Positions 1 to 13,454 of a DNA stretch of 64,000 bases are shown here, in pieces; the first letter of the stretch is position 1, and every line of letters begins with the position of its first letter. The stretch covers positions 126,258,007 to 126,322,006 of the forward strand of contig CM053276.1 of assembly GCA_028583415.1 (NCBI GenBank), read 5' to 3'. Below the pieces are notes generated by a model. That model was not told where the DNA came from. It did no database searches and saw only the letters and a program-made list of their open reading frames with translations. Made by a program: the position numbers and the translations under genes. Source of the DNA: Protea cynaroides. Taxonomy: Eukaryota; Streptophyta; Magnoliopsida; Proteales; Proteaceae.

Positions 1-130
1 TCTGAAATGAGAACTCGAAAACGGAACCCTTCTCCGTTAGAAAGCTTCACAGCTGCAAAACCATTCTCCCACAGAAACAAATGTAGAATCTTTGTTCCCT
101 TTGAACAACCTTTTTCCGTTTGAAACCCCA
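1..130 (-). CDS. Possible 5' end of a minus-strand gene leaving the window
   Basis: On the minus strand an ATG at 130-128 opens a frame that stays open to the window edge (43 codons), beginning MGFQTEKGCSKGTKILHLFL. It is preceded by a TC-rich stretch (131-230) that looks like a plant 5' leader. I do not recognise the protein, and 43 open codons in AT-rich DNA are weak evidence. If real, the gene lies mostly outside the window to the left and is transcribed away from the JMJ13-like gene. It could equally be chance. Confidence 0.22.
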
Positions 131-2064
131 TCTCAAGTTTCCCTCTATTTTGTGCAGAGAGAGACAGGGGGTGAGAGAGATTTGCAGAGAGAGGGCGAGA
201 GAGAGAAAGAGATGGAGATCAAGGAAAGAGGGGTTTTCCGTTTTCATTTTCAAAAGGGTTTTTCACGATTTCAACTGTGGAAACAACTCCATAATGCAAA
301 GCATCTCAACAACACTAAACCCTGTTGTTTTATTAACGACCGTTTGATGAATTATAGGCCACGTGTTGGCCATCGAGCCATCACTGGCAAGTCTCTAGTT
401 CAACTTGAACTTGAGACGAGCCGAATCCAACTTACTCACTCTCATCTGATAAACCAGCAACTCAACATGTCTGCATGCAGTTCAAAAGCACCATCGGAGC
501 GCTCTCTCTCTCTCTCTCTCTCTTCTGCATCCCTTTCTCTCACTTGTGCAATTTCCCTTCTCCCATTTCACTCTCACATTTCTATTTTCTTTTTCTTCCA
601 TGCAAATCCCCAACCCGTTTCTCTTCTTGGTTACCCAATCCTCTGTACTCTCATCATTCCAATTTAAGGCTCAAAGCACATTGCATTACTTCCTCCTTTT
701 CACTCCTCCCCCTGCCGGCTTCCAGTGCAATTCCCAGTAGCCAGGTATGCCACTGCTTCCCCATCCCTCTCCCATCAGCAGGCTTTTATACTGGATTGGC
801 CAGATCAAGCGGGTCAGATTGGCCGATCCAGTTAAGGAGGAAATGGAATCAGGGACGGCCGATTCAGCAGATCCAATTGCGATTCTGCCCGATCTGATTT
901 TGATTCCTATAACTACGGATAAGAAGGCTGAGGCTCAAAACTCAAGGTTTGTGGAACTGTAAACAGATTAAAGATTAAAATGTAGTAGATTATGAACAAT
1001 GTTTTACTAGACTCAACACTCAAGATCTGTGGCCCTTTATGCAGATTAAAGATTCTAATGCTATAGATTCTGCAGAATGTTTTTACAATCCCGTTTATTA
1101 AATCTTCAATTTATTATATCAAACCCCAAGATAATACAATCCGGTAGAGATTACAGCATACAAAACAATCAAAACATATCTTATCGTATACACCTGCTTA
1201 ATTTAAAATTTCCAGTATTATAAGGGTTGTTATTAATAGCAGCGCTTCATTCCCAAGGTACTAGAAAAAAGCTGAATGATGCTGACATTAAAATCACATG
1301 GTTTCGTTTCTGCATTATTTGGACCAGTTTAATGATTTTTTCACTGCCACAGCAGTTTCAGTTAGCAAAACTTGTTGTGTATTCAGTACCTAAAATAAGA
1401 TAACAGTGCCATTTACATGTTGTGATTGGTATAAAACCTCCCTGGCCCAAACAGAAAGTTTCTGAAAACCACCCCAAGTCTGCACTATTCAAAGCTGTTT
1501 GTTCTGGTGTAAACCTCAAGTTAAGCATGATCTTTATGAAGAGAAAAATTCCAGAAAATCATAGGGTCAAAGTATAACTAACCATATTAGGCCATATAAC
1601 ATATGCTAAGTACCTTTTTCTTCCTAATTATAAGATACTATTATCACCTCCCTTCTTGCATATAAACTCTTATAATCATTTACAACATTTTAGCCTTTTA
1701 GGTATATTATTTCTCATATAAAAAATACATAAAGATGGGACATAATGCCTTGAGGCTTACAAATCTCGCTTCAGGTAAATAAAAATGCTTCAGCTCAAGC
1801 CTATTATTTCAAGAAATAGGTATCATGTCTAACTTCTAACTCCAGCAAATAATGTATCAAATTTATTGTAGATAAAACATTAGTCACTGCAGAGCATATA
1901 ACAAGTGCAATGTGTAAAAAGAGAGATACAGCAGAAAAAGTGGAAAGGAGGATACAGACAATAAGCAGTCTCTTCTTAAAATTTGTAAGTAGAGTCAGAA
2001 GACTTCACTAAAAGCAGTAGAAAACATTGTCCATGAGAGAAGGGGGAATGCAGATCTCATTAAT
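131..2064. other. Intergenic stretch left of the JMJ13-like gene
   Basis: No supported gene. It holds a purine-rich GA tract (about 165-225), a G-box CACGTG at 360-365 inside the palindrome-like GGCCACGTGTTGGCC (357-371), a short CT repeat (about 502-524), and AT-rich DNA from about 960 on. The part just below 2064 probably holds the 3' untranslated region of the minus-strand JMJ13-like gene. Open frames at 92-960 overlap each other, are low-complexity and match no family I know. Confidence 0.5.
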
Positions 2065-5000
2065 TTATACCTGCTGTTCAGAGAACTTTGAGGTCATTAC
2101 ATTTTTCTCTGTTCGTTTTTCTGCTTTTACGCATGATCTACGTTTAACCCTGAAAATTTCTGAATCAGAGTCATCACTACATTGATCCTTAACAGGCATA
2201 ACTTGTGACCCATGAGAAGTTCCTTGCCGAGTAGACAAGCATATTCCATATGAAAGAGCGGATAGTGAAGATAAATTGCAATCACCAGCTACTTCTTTGC
2301 AACCCTTGGAATCTACATGCTCCTGCACAAGGAAAATAAGTAAATAAATAAAAAAGAAAATCAAGATTCGGATAAAGCATAAATACAGTAGACAATTTGT
2401 TGGCAGGTATAGCCAGCCAAAAGGGAAGGGGGGAGCAAAGCAAAGTTGCAATTCTCAAATTCCGGTGAGGAAAACCCTACATTTTTTGGAACAGATGGTT
2501 CTTGTGGATCAATAAAAGAGCAGAGTGTTGATGCCGCACAAGAAAGAGAAGAGTCTACAACATTAGTTTTCATTAATTCCCTGTGGCTGTTCAACAGAGG
2601 CAGGCTACAGGAAGCACAATCGATCTCTTGCAACTGATCCCCAACAATAGTTTCATGGCTCAGATCAAATTTTATCTCACTGTATGGAACATATCCATCC
2701 TCTTGATATTGGGACATATTAGGCTGGGTGCATAAGTCACAACCACATTTTATTTGCTGCTGAACTTCTTCTAATATTCCCTTTTCCTGCTCAAACTTCT
2801 GGGCAGCAGCTTCCATTTCCGAAAGATCCTCCCTCACAAAGAGAACAAGATTGCTTCCACATGAACAGCAAAGTGACTTAATCTCTGGTATAGCACAATC
2901 AGGACAATATTGCCAGTTAAATGCACTGAGACTAACATCCATGGAAGTTAAGTTGAACAAAATATGAGATGTTCATACCATGGCGAAGGCAGATAGAATG
3001 CAAACAACAGTTGCATTTAATGTAGGCCACATAACAGTCCCGTTTGCAGAGGCTGCAGAGTATAGTTCCCTGGGAAGTCGTAGACATACTAATTCCTAAT
3101 TTCAGGGGCAACCAACGAGCCCGGTGCTGGAAACGCATAGTGTGCACAAAGGAAATCTTAATGTAACGGTGAGAAACAAATTCTGTGGATGAAAAAACCG
3201 AACCTTTACATTCAGGAACTGATGAGCTCTTGAAAAGTAGCATTGCTTCTTTACAGAGAAGCTCCTCTTGAGGAAGAAGGGGCATCCTGCCAAGAAGAGC
3301 ATAACGTTGACTGGCCACCACCCCCAATGGAAACCAATCACCAATTGCAAAGTTTACTGCCTCTCCACAATTAAAACCTAAAGTTGCATATCACATAGAA
3401 ATAAGTAAGCTCGTCTAGGGCTTAAAAAAATTATGAACACCCACCCACCCAGCAAGAGAGAAAGATTAAGTGTCTTACCATGACTAAATCCTGCATGATA
3501 TGCCCTAGGAAAGGTGATAACAAACTCCCCAGGCTTTTGTACAGCCTTGTAGACTGGGACATTCTGTTCTAACAAAACATTTGGAGGAAACATAGTTGTT
3601 TTCCCCAAAAGAACATCAAAAGCTCCATTCTCTCCCTCAGTAGAAAGAATATCATGTGTATATACACGCTCGCGAACTACCTTCTCAAAATCCAGAGCTG
3701 CATGACCAGGAATCCCATACCAAGTTTTTGATGCCCCGCAATGATGATAATTAATGCTGTCGGTGGAAAAGTTAAAACAGATCAATCCTTTGCACATGAA
3801 CAAGAAAATGAAAATGAAAATGAACATGAACATTAAGGACATTGGAAATACACAAATACCTATACAAGTAATGATCTTCAACATGCCACGCAAACATACT
3901 GAATAACATCCCAATGTAAAGCATGGGTTCAGTTACTCCCTGAAATGAACCAATGAAAGTCAATGGAACTCAAAACATGTAAAGATTGAGAATTTTAAAG
4001 CTATTGTTAACTGTAGGAGGACTAGGATATCATCATTACTGGAATCGTATTTCCTAAAAGACGCAGCGTAGAATTGGGCAGTTGTGAAAGAGTCTGAAAG
4101 TCAACACAGAAGCATAAGTGGATTAGCAAAAAATTTAATAGATGTGAAAATAATGAAAATACCACATCAAGCAATAATCAAGGTTCAAAGAAAATTTTTA
4201 AAACCCAAATGAGGCCATGGTCACAATGAAAGTAACTGAATCTCCACGAAATTTTCTTCTCCTTTCTCTGAAGGTAAATAATAAGATGAAGATCTCCAAG
4301 AAAAAAACAACAAAGAGAAGATAAAAATGGCAAAAGAGTCAACACCTTCAAGTTCCACTTGCTTTTCCCAAGCTGGTCATTAGGAGAAGATGAAAAGGCA
4401 CTACCATCAATATCACATGCATACTCAACAGTTTGTGTCTTGCCACAAGCTATTTCATGCCAGAATTCCTTTTCCAAGTAGGTAGCAGGAAGACACCCAG
4501 CACTGTAGTATCTGCGAGCAAACACCTTGTTTGCCATTTTCTCGAAACCACGGAAAGAATAATTTCTGAAATATATCACTGACACTTAAATAGTGTACAA
4601 ATTAATCAAGCAAAAAATTATGTTTCTTTCAACATATGGTATTTTACCTTCCACTCATGCAAAAAGTGATCTTGTCATCCATATCCCACTCGGCAAGCCG
4701 AAGAGGTTGCACTCTAGTGGTAAACTTGAAACCAGCTTTCTCCTTCATCAATACAACACCCGCAGGCACAGCAGCACTCAATGGCGATATAATTTTACAT
4801 ATTCCTGAATTCAATTTAGTTATAGATCAGAGAGAGATAGAGATTTTGAATTGAATTAACAAGTTGAAAGCATCAAGCCATCCACAAATTGACAAATTTT
4901 TACCATGTTTTGTAAAGGTGGTGGTTGAGTCAGGAGAAATGGATTTCATATTTGCAAACTTTCAAAAAAAAAAAAAAAAACATGCTTTATTCCAACCAAT

Positions 5001-7583
5001 TACTAAAGACAGATTTCTTTGCTCCATTCTCTCCACAATTCAGTTTATACTCCCTGAAATTTATTTTAGAATCCTGCTTTCAGTTGCCTTACACCAAGAG
5101 AAAAATTCAATAATCATTCCATGGTTTAAAAAACATGGCTGCATGTGGAGTACATAAGGATGTTTTGGAAGATAGCTAACCTAGTGACCCTAAATTTAAC
5201 TAGTAAGCAAGTTAGCATACATATCTATAGAATAACATCAAAGAATAACAGAGGCACCAATTAAAATAAAAAAGGAAGAAAATGTCCAAGCACATAGATG
5301 ACAGTAAAATATAAGCTATAGTCAATGTAACCAAATTATGACAAGGAAATGGTCCTCTATATGTGATCAATACCACATTTAAGCTTAAGATAAAACAGAG
5401 TGTGGCATCTATCATGTAAGTATCTAGGTAGGGATAGCATAATTTATTATTTAAGAACTCATAAACTATTTTAACAATTTTGAAAGAAAACGTATTAGGA
5501 AAAAAAAAAAGAGATACATTATAGTGATTACATGTTCAAGAAAAGGTAAACAAAGATAAAATTTACATAACACCAAGCGAAGGGATGGAAGGCAGCAATG
5601 AAAACTACCACTAACAATGGTTAAGAACAGGTAAAAGGGTGAAAAACTGAGAAATTCAGAATAGGAAAATTAAGAAATAAACAGATAAGTATATAATTTA
5701 TACAGACTTAAGTATATCAATGCAATAACTGGTAAAAGTCAACTTCAAACAACAAACGAAATTCCACTGACAAGAACATTCTAAGTTCACTAGATGATAA
5801 ACAAATAGAAATGATTTGAGTAACTACATAAAATTACCATGCTTTGAAGCTTCAGGGGAGATTTTTTGCAGATACACTAAAGGATCCTCAAACTCCTCCT
5901 TTGTTGGACAGAATACAGGGCACTCTGGAATTTTATCAGTCCACTCCAAATTAGAAGTGTCAAACTTTTCTACCTTGCGCTTTAAAAAGGAAGCTTTTTC
6001 TTTTGAAGCACCATTAGATCGAGAATAAGCATCCGAACTTCCATGAAACCGCATCCCACATGTTGTGGATGCTCTTAAAGCATCCCCTCCACTTCTGGTC
6101 ATCATATTAGTAAGAGCTGTAACTTCAGGAGCATTCCCTGAATTCAGCCGTTGAAGCCTTTTACGCTTCAAAATTTCTAGCCCATTTGTAGCCTGTCCAG
6201 ACAAACAAACCTTTCCTTCCACCTGTCAAACAAATGCATGATAAGAAAACTCAAATAATAAGACTGAATACCCCAGCAGAACTAACTACAGATTCGAATA
6301 TCCCTCATATTTTTCCAATGCAGACAACTTTATAAATCCAAATTAAAAGTTGCAAACTCAGTTAAGGATATTCTAATATGTGTAGGTAGAAGAAAAGTTC
6401 AATGGTTCTCATCGTTCTATCATTTTCCACTCTTGCCTTTTCAATTTTCAAGATAAACATATTGCATTCAATGTAGAGGAGCATATATGCACAAGCAGCA
6501 AACATAGACACAGACAAGATAAAATATCAAATTTCAAATAAGGGTCCACATGCACGTGTGTGCACTTGCAAATAAAATCCTACCATCTTTCTAAGCCTGA
6601 ATCAACCACTTCCATTTCAAATAAAAAAAGATCCTTCAGAAACTTCAAAAGAGAGAAGTGACTCATATTAAAAGAATATGTGACAGTCCTTATTCTCGAT
6701 TCATAATCCATTGCAAATGACAAAAATATTGTACAAAAGAAGCTGAGGAACTCACAAAGAGATGGCTGGTTTACAAGCATTTCCATTATCCTAAATGCCA
6801 TAAGTAATAACGATGCATAAATTTGAAATGGGACAATAGGGTGCTGAAACAAGTGAGGCCATAAGGGTGAATTGGGATTATTCAGTAACATGAAGTCAAA
6901 GCTTTGGTAGCATAAGACAGGAGCGCAAATTAAACCGGGCAGATGTATATTGTTTGATCTCTAAGTTAATCAGTCGTAGTCTGTCGTGATAATCATTTTC
7001 CAGGCTTCCAAATAAAACAGTAAGGTTAATCTGAATGAAAAAATTAAACTATAAACTAATTCTGAAGGCCAAAATATCTGCGATGCATCATTACAGTCCA
7101 AGTGAAAAAGGGGCATAGATTTTGAAAAACTGAAAGCTTTTTAACCGATAAAAAAATTTCCTAAAAAGCCCAAGTTTCAGACATGCTATCGAGCAGGAAA
7201 CCAGAAAGAAAGAACAGAAAAGGAAATCAAGATGGATGTCATAACAGCATTTATCACAAGGAACAGAAAAGGAAACCATGATGGATATCCTAACAGCATT
7301 TATCACATTAATAAAACAGAAGATTAATCTTCAAAATTCACGTCTTATCCAGATCAAAACCACATGAAAGATTCCAAGACAAATATAATGCAAGGATATC
7401 ATCTGCAACAAAGAAAACGGAAGCGATTTCATAGATCCAGCCATCCAATGAATAACGAAACAAAATCAAAACCAACCAAAACTTGTTAAAAGGGAGGAAA
7501 AATTTTGTACCACGTCAGAAAAAGCGAAGAAGAACAAAACCCAGAAAAATGAAACACCAAATATCACAACCAACACATACCAT
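2065..7583 (-). CDS. JMJ13: JmjC-domain histone lysine demethylase, JMJ13-like
   Basis: Nuclear Fe(II)/2-oxoglutarate-dependent histone demethylase; Arabidopsis JMJ13 removes H3K27 trimethylation and affects flowering. I read 10 coding exons: 7581-7583, 5838-6222, 4648-4804, 4346-4565, 4040-4093, 3860-3939, 3479-3756, 2979-3377, 2481-2884, 2065-2322. Phases join in frame to give about 745 aa (the Arabidopsis protein is about 700). JmjN lies near residues 98-140 (KIPECPVFCPTKEEFEDPL). JmjC has iron ligands H292 and E294 in FAWHVEDHYLYS and H387 in FPRAYHAGFSHG. A C5HC2 zinc finger follows (CSLCKRDCYVAYIKC, CLRH, CCSCG) across exons 8-9, then a basic tail (FRVKRRSCVKAEKR). The start codon is the last triplet of exon 1. 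The exon 9 donor (GTAGGG) is the least certain junction, and the stop overlaps a possible donor, so a further 3' exon is possible. Confidence 0.9.
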
Positions 7584-8840
7584 CTCATAACGAACTCTTC
7601 CACTTGACCTCTCCGTCGTGTTCGTCTCTGCTCAAACCGAAATAAGAAAGGAAACCACGTAACCGAACCCTAGACCACGATCTCCGCCATTAAGGATTAA
7701 ATTCACACCCTCCTCCACAACCCAGACCACCACATTCCGCTGAAACAAATAAAGCAAACACTTGAGAAGCGTCCTTAGATCCGACGCTTTTGGTCTCCGC
7801 AACAACGAATCCGCCGTAGAATTCAACGATTCCTTAGACAGTAAGCAAGGAAAAGGTTGCGCAGAAGCAGTTTTCCGGCTTGGGAAGGTTGTTTCCCAGA
7901 GAGAATACAAAGGAGGTATGCCGGTGGAAGCAAGAGAAGAGAAGCGAAACAGTAAAAACTAAATCCCGAACACGAGGATGGAAAACGAAAAAATGGAAAG
8001 TAATCGATTACTTATACTTTTATATCATTATTTAAACGATAAACCGGAATTCACTTTTTCCTTAAAAATTTAAAATAAATAAATAAATAAATAATAAATT
8101 TAATTAAGGCATGGAGACGGAGTGGTGGTTGTTAGGTTGGTTCAACCAAACACTCCCCCGGCTAAAACGCATTTCAGACTCTTCTCTCTCCAGTCTTCAC
8201 GATAAACGCTGCGGTTGCTAAAACTGATTCTCAATGACAAAAATGCCCTCGTGGGAAACCGAACTTGTTCAGTTGTTCATGTTGGGCCATTCAGGGTTGA
8301 CTGTAAATAGGTGAGATAGGATGGGTAGTCTAGTCAATATGAAACGGTATTACCGAAGAGGTGTTTCTGATTGGTGTCAGGATCTTTTTCTGTTTCCTTC
8401 TGTTGGGGTCCCAGGTTCGCAACAGGGTTACCCGGGTTGAGGTTGAGGTTGAGGGCCTGACCCCGTCAGAGCAGAGTGGGCAAAAGTAAAAAAGTATTAT
8501 CACGTACATCGGTGTTACATTGCCATGTCAGCATACATTGAAATCTGACCGTGTATTTCACAGAGTGACTTACAGCCACAAGATGAGCGGGGGGGGGTTC
8601 AGTTATAGCTTATAAGGGAATCGAAGACCGGTGTCAGAGGAAGTTGGATAGAAAAAGTCGACAGGTGGACGAATGGCAGTGGATGTACAAGACACATGGC
8701 GGTCCATGACTCCAGGGTGTGTGATGTGGTTGGTCGTCCTGTAGAGTAGCTTTTACTGAATGCAGTTGGGGCGGGAATTGGATAAAAATAACTTCCATAA
8801 CCGGACACTCGGGAAGTGGTGTTATGTGTGTGTGTGTGTG

Positions 8841-8883
<43 letters not shown>

Positions 8884-9984
8884 CAGCAGGTTTCACGCCT
8901 CGTGACTTGCCACCTTTCCGCCTTTTCCGGTTTCCGGATCGGGCAGTTGTCCGGTTTTCTGGATTTTTTTTATTTTTTTATTTTTTTATTTTGTATTCTC
9001 TAATCTCCCGTGTGCCGTGTGCCGTGGTGTGCCGTGTGCCGTGTGAGTGGAGCTGTTGGTACGCGGAGGTTGGGGCTAATCATTAGTTTTTCTCGAGTCA
9101 GCGAAAACGAAGCTTATTTGGAAAGGACTTGGCCCTGGCCTGGCCACTTGGGGAGTGGAAGAGGTCTTTGTCGGCTCGGCTTCAGAAGGGTCATATTCTC
9201 CATCCACAGTTCCACTTGTGAGTTGACTCACCTACCAAGCAGCTCTGCTCTCGCTCGGCTTATCTGGCTCGGCGTATTCTTCTTGCCTCACTTAGTCTTC
9301 CTTCAGTCTTCCTTCAGTCTTCCTTCAGTTCAGGTATGGTTTTTATTCCCTTTTTATAATTCCTTTTTTATCCTTTGCTATTTCCCTCTTCCATGAAATG
9401 ACAAAAATTCACTTTTTTTTATTAATATTATTGGGAGACGCTTATAAACAACAGCGCTCTACGAACACCAAAGTAGAGAGAGGGTCAAATGACAAAATTA
9501 GTCATCAAGATAATGGAAGGGTCATCAGATTATCAGACTATGAGAGAAAGGGATTAGATTAACTGAGGAAGGCACCAATAGATATCCATGGAACACATAT
9601 TAAAGTGGGCCCTTCCCCAAAAGGGAAGTGGATCCCATCTGATAAGAACACACGTTGCAAGGCTGTCACCGTACAGTGCAGTGTACCGCACACTTTATTT
9701 TCCTCTATCTTATAGACATAAATAGAAAAAGAAAAAAAAAATAGATTATAGAATTAAGATGTTTCATTGTTTATACGAAATAGAAATAAAAACAAAACTA
9801 AGATGCAATGAATAAATGAAAGAAAGAGGGGAGTTGTGGATTTCCTTTCCCCTTGCAATATTGACTTGGAAAGCTGAGATTTAAGAGTTTTAGGGTGCAG
9901 GTAGTGTTTATTCTTAGAACGTATTATTAAATAATGTATTTTTAATGGAGAATGAATTCTTTATATAGAATGATAATGGATCAA
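7584..9984. other. Leader/promoter side of the JMJ13-like gene and gene-free DNA
   Basis: From 7584 to about 7950 is probably 5' leader of the JMJ13-like gene and its proximal promoter; the boundary is not visible. An AAAT-type repeat lies near 8071-8099. The stretch 8600-9340 is richer in GC and holds a GT/CT microsatellite and a triple CTTCCTTCAGT repeat (about 9297-9335). The latter resembles an untranslated leader ending CAG|GTATGG, but no coding exon follows. No protein is recognisable. Confidence 0.4.
8825..8879. repeat. Compound (GT)n(CT)n microsatellite
   Basis: About 16 bases of alternating TG (8825-8840) are followed by an uninterrupted CT run at 8842-8879. It is likely length-polymorphic. 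Confidence 0.95.
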
Positions 9985-10284
9985 AGAGTAAGCATTTTTT
10001 TTTTTCTTTTCTTTTTCTTTTTTTATTGACGGGTATTCGGGCCCTTGGCCTGATTAATCCCATGGATCCATACTGACCCTACAATCACATGGATCAGATC
10101 ATTTCAAGATTGAATGAGAATCATTCCACTTGCACCCATAGCAAGAAACAAAGAACACTTAACACCCCGTGTGAGTGGCCCCAAGGTAGTAAGAAGAGTC
10201 GAACTCAGTACCTTCCGCTTCCTGAGGCATAGGTTTCTTACTTACTCAACTACCCATTGGGGTTTAGAGAGAGTAAACATTTTT
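9985..10284 (-). mobile_element. tRNA-derived SINE with 15-bp target duplication
   Basis: Read on the minus strand, a body of about 270 bp starts near 10269 and ends in an A-rich tail, seen on the plus strand as a T-rich run at 9995-10025. The head contains an A-box-like GGGTAGTTGAGTAAG and, about 40 bases on, a B-box-like GAGTTCGACTCT, the internal Pol III promoter layout of tRNA-derived SINEs. The flanks match as target-site duplications: AGAGTAAGCATTTTT at 9985-9999 and AGAGTAAACATTTTT at 10270-10284 (one mismatch). Together, boxes, tail and duplication make a SINE call strong. Family name unknown. Confidence 0.82.
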
Positions 10285-10811
10285 ATTATGGACTTAGAAC
10301 GTAAAATAAGCTAAAGGGCGTTTCAAAATGTGTTGCCTTTTGTAATTTTTGTAATGCATTCCAGAATCTAAGAACAAGAATGTATATCAAACATTATTTT
10401 TGACATCTCCAGATATGTTATTAATTTATAATACAAGATAAGATTACATACTAGATGTAATTTTACTCTTAAATTAGTCATTTGGTGCAGTTGATAATAG
10501 TTGATATATATGATGGATTAAAATTAAGAGTGTTAAAAATAAAACGAAATCGTTTAATGAAATTGAATCATACCATTTAAATCGAAACTATGAAATCAGT
10601 TATTAAACAGTTTGATTCTTGTTTAAAAAATGCAACCATTTAAAACCAACAATATAGAACTGTTACAATTGATTAAACCCTTGCGTTATTCCCTTTGTGC
10701 TAAAAATAAATTAAAACTCTTCAATGCATTTAACATAAGATATCAAAACCCATCAGCCAATGTTAAAACACTCTCCCTCTATTGGTAGTGACAGAAATGT
10801 TAATATTTTTT

Positions 10812-10995
10812 ATGAAAAATATATACCTTTCTATTTGGGGGAAAAAGCAAGTTAGACCATATCAAAATCAAACCCATGAATAGATAATTGATATCCCTTT
10901 TGATGAAAAATATATACCTTTCCATTTGGGGGAAAAAGCAAGTTAGACCATATCAAAATCAAGCCCATGAATAGATAAATAATTGATATTCCCGC
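10812..10995. repeat. Tandem duplication, about 91-bp unit, two copies
   Basis: ATGAAAAATATATACCTTTC begins both 10812 and (with slight change) 10903, and the following roughly 75 bases, including GGGGGAAAAAGCAAGTTAGA, are near-identical. The second copy runs into a C-run and an A-run near 10990-11020. Confidence 0.9.
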
Positions 10996-13417
10996 CCCCC
11001 CAAAAAAAAAAAAAAAAAAGAAGAAGAAAGATAATCCATGCATAAATGTTGAAAGTTGTGTAAAGTTATTTCTCTCTCTCTCTCTCATTCCTCCGAACTT
11101 GTGTGTTATGTTTACATCAGTTGATTCTTAAACTAATCATTTTTATTGTACCACTCCATTTTCATTGATGTACCAAAAGAAGCAAAAATTATCGAGAATT
11201 CAATCATTTAGGCTTATCAAACATATCTCACTTATAACATAAACATAATATATTAATCAAAACATCAAAGCATGGCACATTCTTTATAATAAAATAAGTA
11301 ATGAAATGTGAAAAGATGGTAGGTATTTTACCTAAATCGATCTTTAAGGATAACATGACCAATTAGTTCTAACCAATTTGAGTACGTAAGGTTAGTCCAA
11401 CAATTATCAACCAATAAGAATAATGAGAATGATAGATAGAAATACTTAAAAAATACATTCAAAAGGGTTGGTGACCCAAAATGACTATTCCCTTGTTAAG
11501 GTGGGTTAGGTGATAATCCTAACCAAAGCTTATACTTCATGTCTCATAGGTTCGGACAAGATAGCTAGATGTATAGTTAGATGATCACAAAAGTAAGGTG
11601 TCACATACTGCTACGGCACGGGATTTGAAACCTATATGACCTCTAGGGTTTGTACTTTGTACCCTCACACCTAAACCTAATGGAATATGATTTAAAAATA
11701 GGAAGCAGTCAGATGTCATGACATAGTATTCTATAATTTTGAGTGCCCTACTAGTATTCTTAGTGAGATTAGTTTCGACCCAATAATTCAATATTTCCAT
11801 GTAGCTTGAGATTGGTTTACCTATGCGAGAATTAATGAGTGAGTAAATCCAACTTACTCATCACCCACAGCAAACCCCTTAGAATTAAAAAATATATTAA
11901 AACTATAATAGAGTGGAAAAGACATCTTACTTTAGAGTTTGTTTGGTTAAAAGTGAAACCTAGAGTAAAGTAAATTCAACCAAGATTTTCCCATCCGATA
12001 GAAGAAACAAACCCATGGAAGGGATCAATTTTATATGAAATTTTCTAAAACTCCTTTATATTTATCCTATATACTTAAACTCTTCTATTCAAAATTTTCT
12101 TTCAGATTTTTCACACCAGGTAAACTTTAATCTATTTTTCTCCCTTGAATTTAATAAACTTAATTTCTCAAATCAAAATCATGAGCTAGTGGTGGAGAAC
12201 AAGAAGACCGCTCTTGCCTTCAATCGACTCTTGCTTTGGTAGGAGTTCCATCTCTTTTAGGGATTCTCCACTTTACATACATAGAAGATAATGGTTCCAT
12301 GTATAGAAAGACAGAGAAACAAACTGTAATCCCCGTCGTCTCCCTTAGTTTTGCTGCAAGAAGAACCAATAACTTCATCATTTTGTCTCTTTCTTAATTT
12401 GATGAATCGCGAACATACTTTGTTAAGCATTGTAAACATCTAATTGGCTTTATGTTCGAGGATTGAAATCCTGTTGACTTCAGTAGAGAGGGTTGAAAAA
12501 AGCTCAAGCTTGATGGAACAAGTCTCACCAAATATGATCGAAAAAGATATATACATGTGATCTGATGCAATCCACTTCAATCTTCCAAATCTATTAACAG
12601 CAATGCAATCCAATGTCATGCCAAAAATATTTGAGGTGATAGCTAAAAGGAAACAGTATCAATGGAGCATTGTTGCATATTATAAAAGGCTGTAGAAATT
12701 GAAAAGGAAATCACAGTATGGGCATAAATGTTACCATCCTGAAGAAAACATCACCTAGCTTACAATGGACAAAACGTCACATACTTCTTTCCATCTGAAT
12801 GACACAATCATTAAAATTCTTGTTTCTATTTTAGGCAGATGAATTGTACCAAAAGGTTCCAATTTCTTTGGATTTATAGCTGCTCAAAAGATTCAATTGT
12901 TGGGTTGTTAACAGCATTTGCTTTCAATGATTTTTTTTGGTATGTGAATCTTTTATGTAGGGCCCTGATTATTGTAGACTTGGATTTTTTTTAGGAGAAT
13001 ATACTCATGACTTTGTTGATTAGGAACTCTATGCAAGAACATTCTCATGGTGGTCCATAACATGCATGCCACTCTTGTTTTATAAATTATGTCCCCTTTA
13101 TGATTCATCACATCTTCATCATATATATATATCCTATTATGGCATGAAAAAATATAATGAAAATCTTAAGTAGATATTTCATTTGATTAAAGTGATGAAT
13201 GTTTTCAACCCTTTCATCACCACCAAAGGGATCTAATAATAACAAATCATTAGTCATGAATCATGATCCTACTTAATTATTTATGTGATTAGTTACCAAA
13301 TACAATTTGTAATACATGGTTTCAAATCAGGATTAGATCCCATGATCTCAATATTCTTGTGGATCTGTGTATTATTAGAAAATAATATGGGAAGTCTTTG
13401 CTAGGTTTAGTGATATG

Positions 13418-13418
<1 letters not shown>

Positions 13419-13451
<33 letters not shown>
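13419..13451. repeat. (TG)n microsatellite
   Basis: Uninterrupted TG dinucleotide run of about 33 bases in gene-free DNA. Confidence 0.95.

Positions 13452-13454
<3 letters not shown>

Noticed and set aside
475..962. Overlapping plus-strand open frames near the left end
   Set aside because: They derive from CT-rich low-complexity DNA, overlap each other in several frames and match no family.
7762..7962. Plus-strand frame opposite the JMJ13-like leader
   Set aside because: No domain, and its opposite-strand shadow is equally open; probably chance in a GC-richer leader.
12257..12439. Minus-strand 60-residue frame with KTKGDDGDYS
   Set aside because: Too short, no family resemblance and no neighbouring exons.
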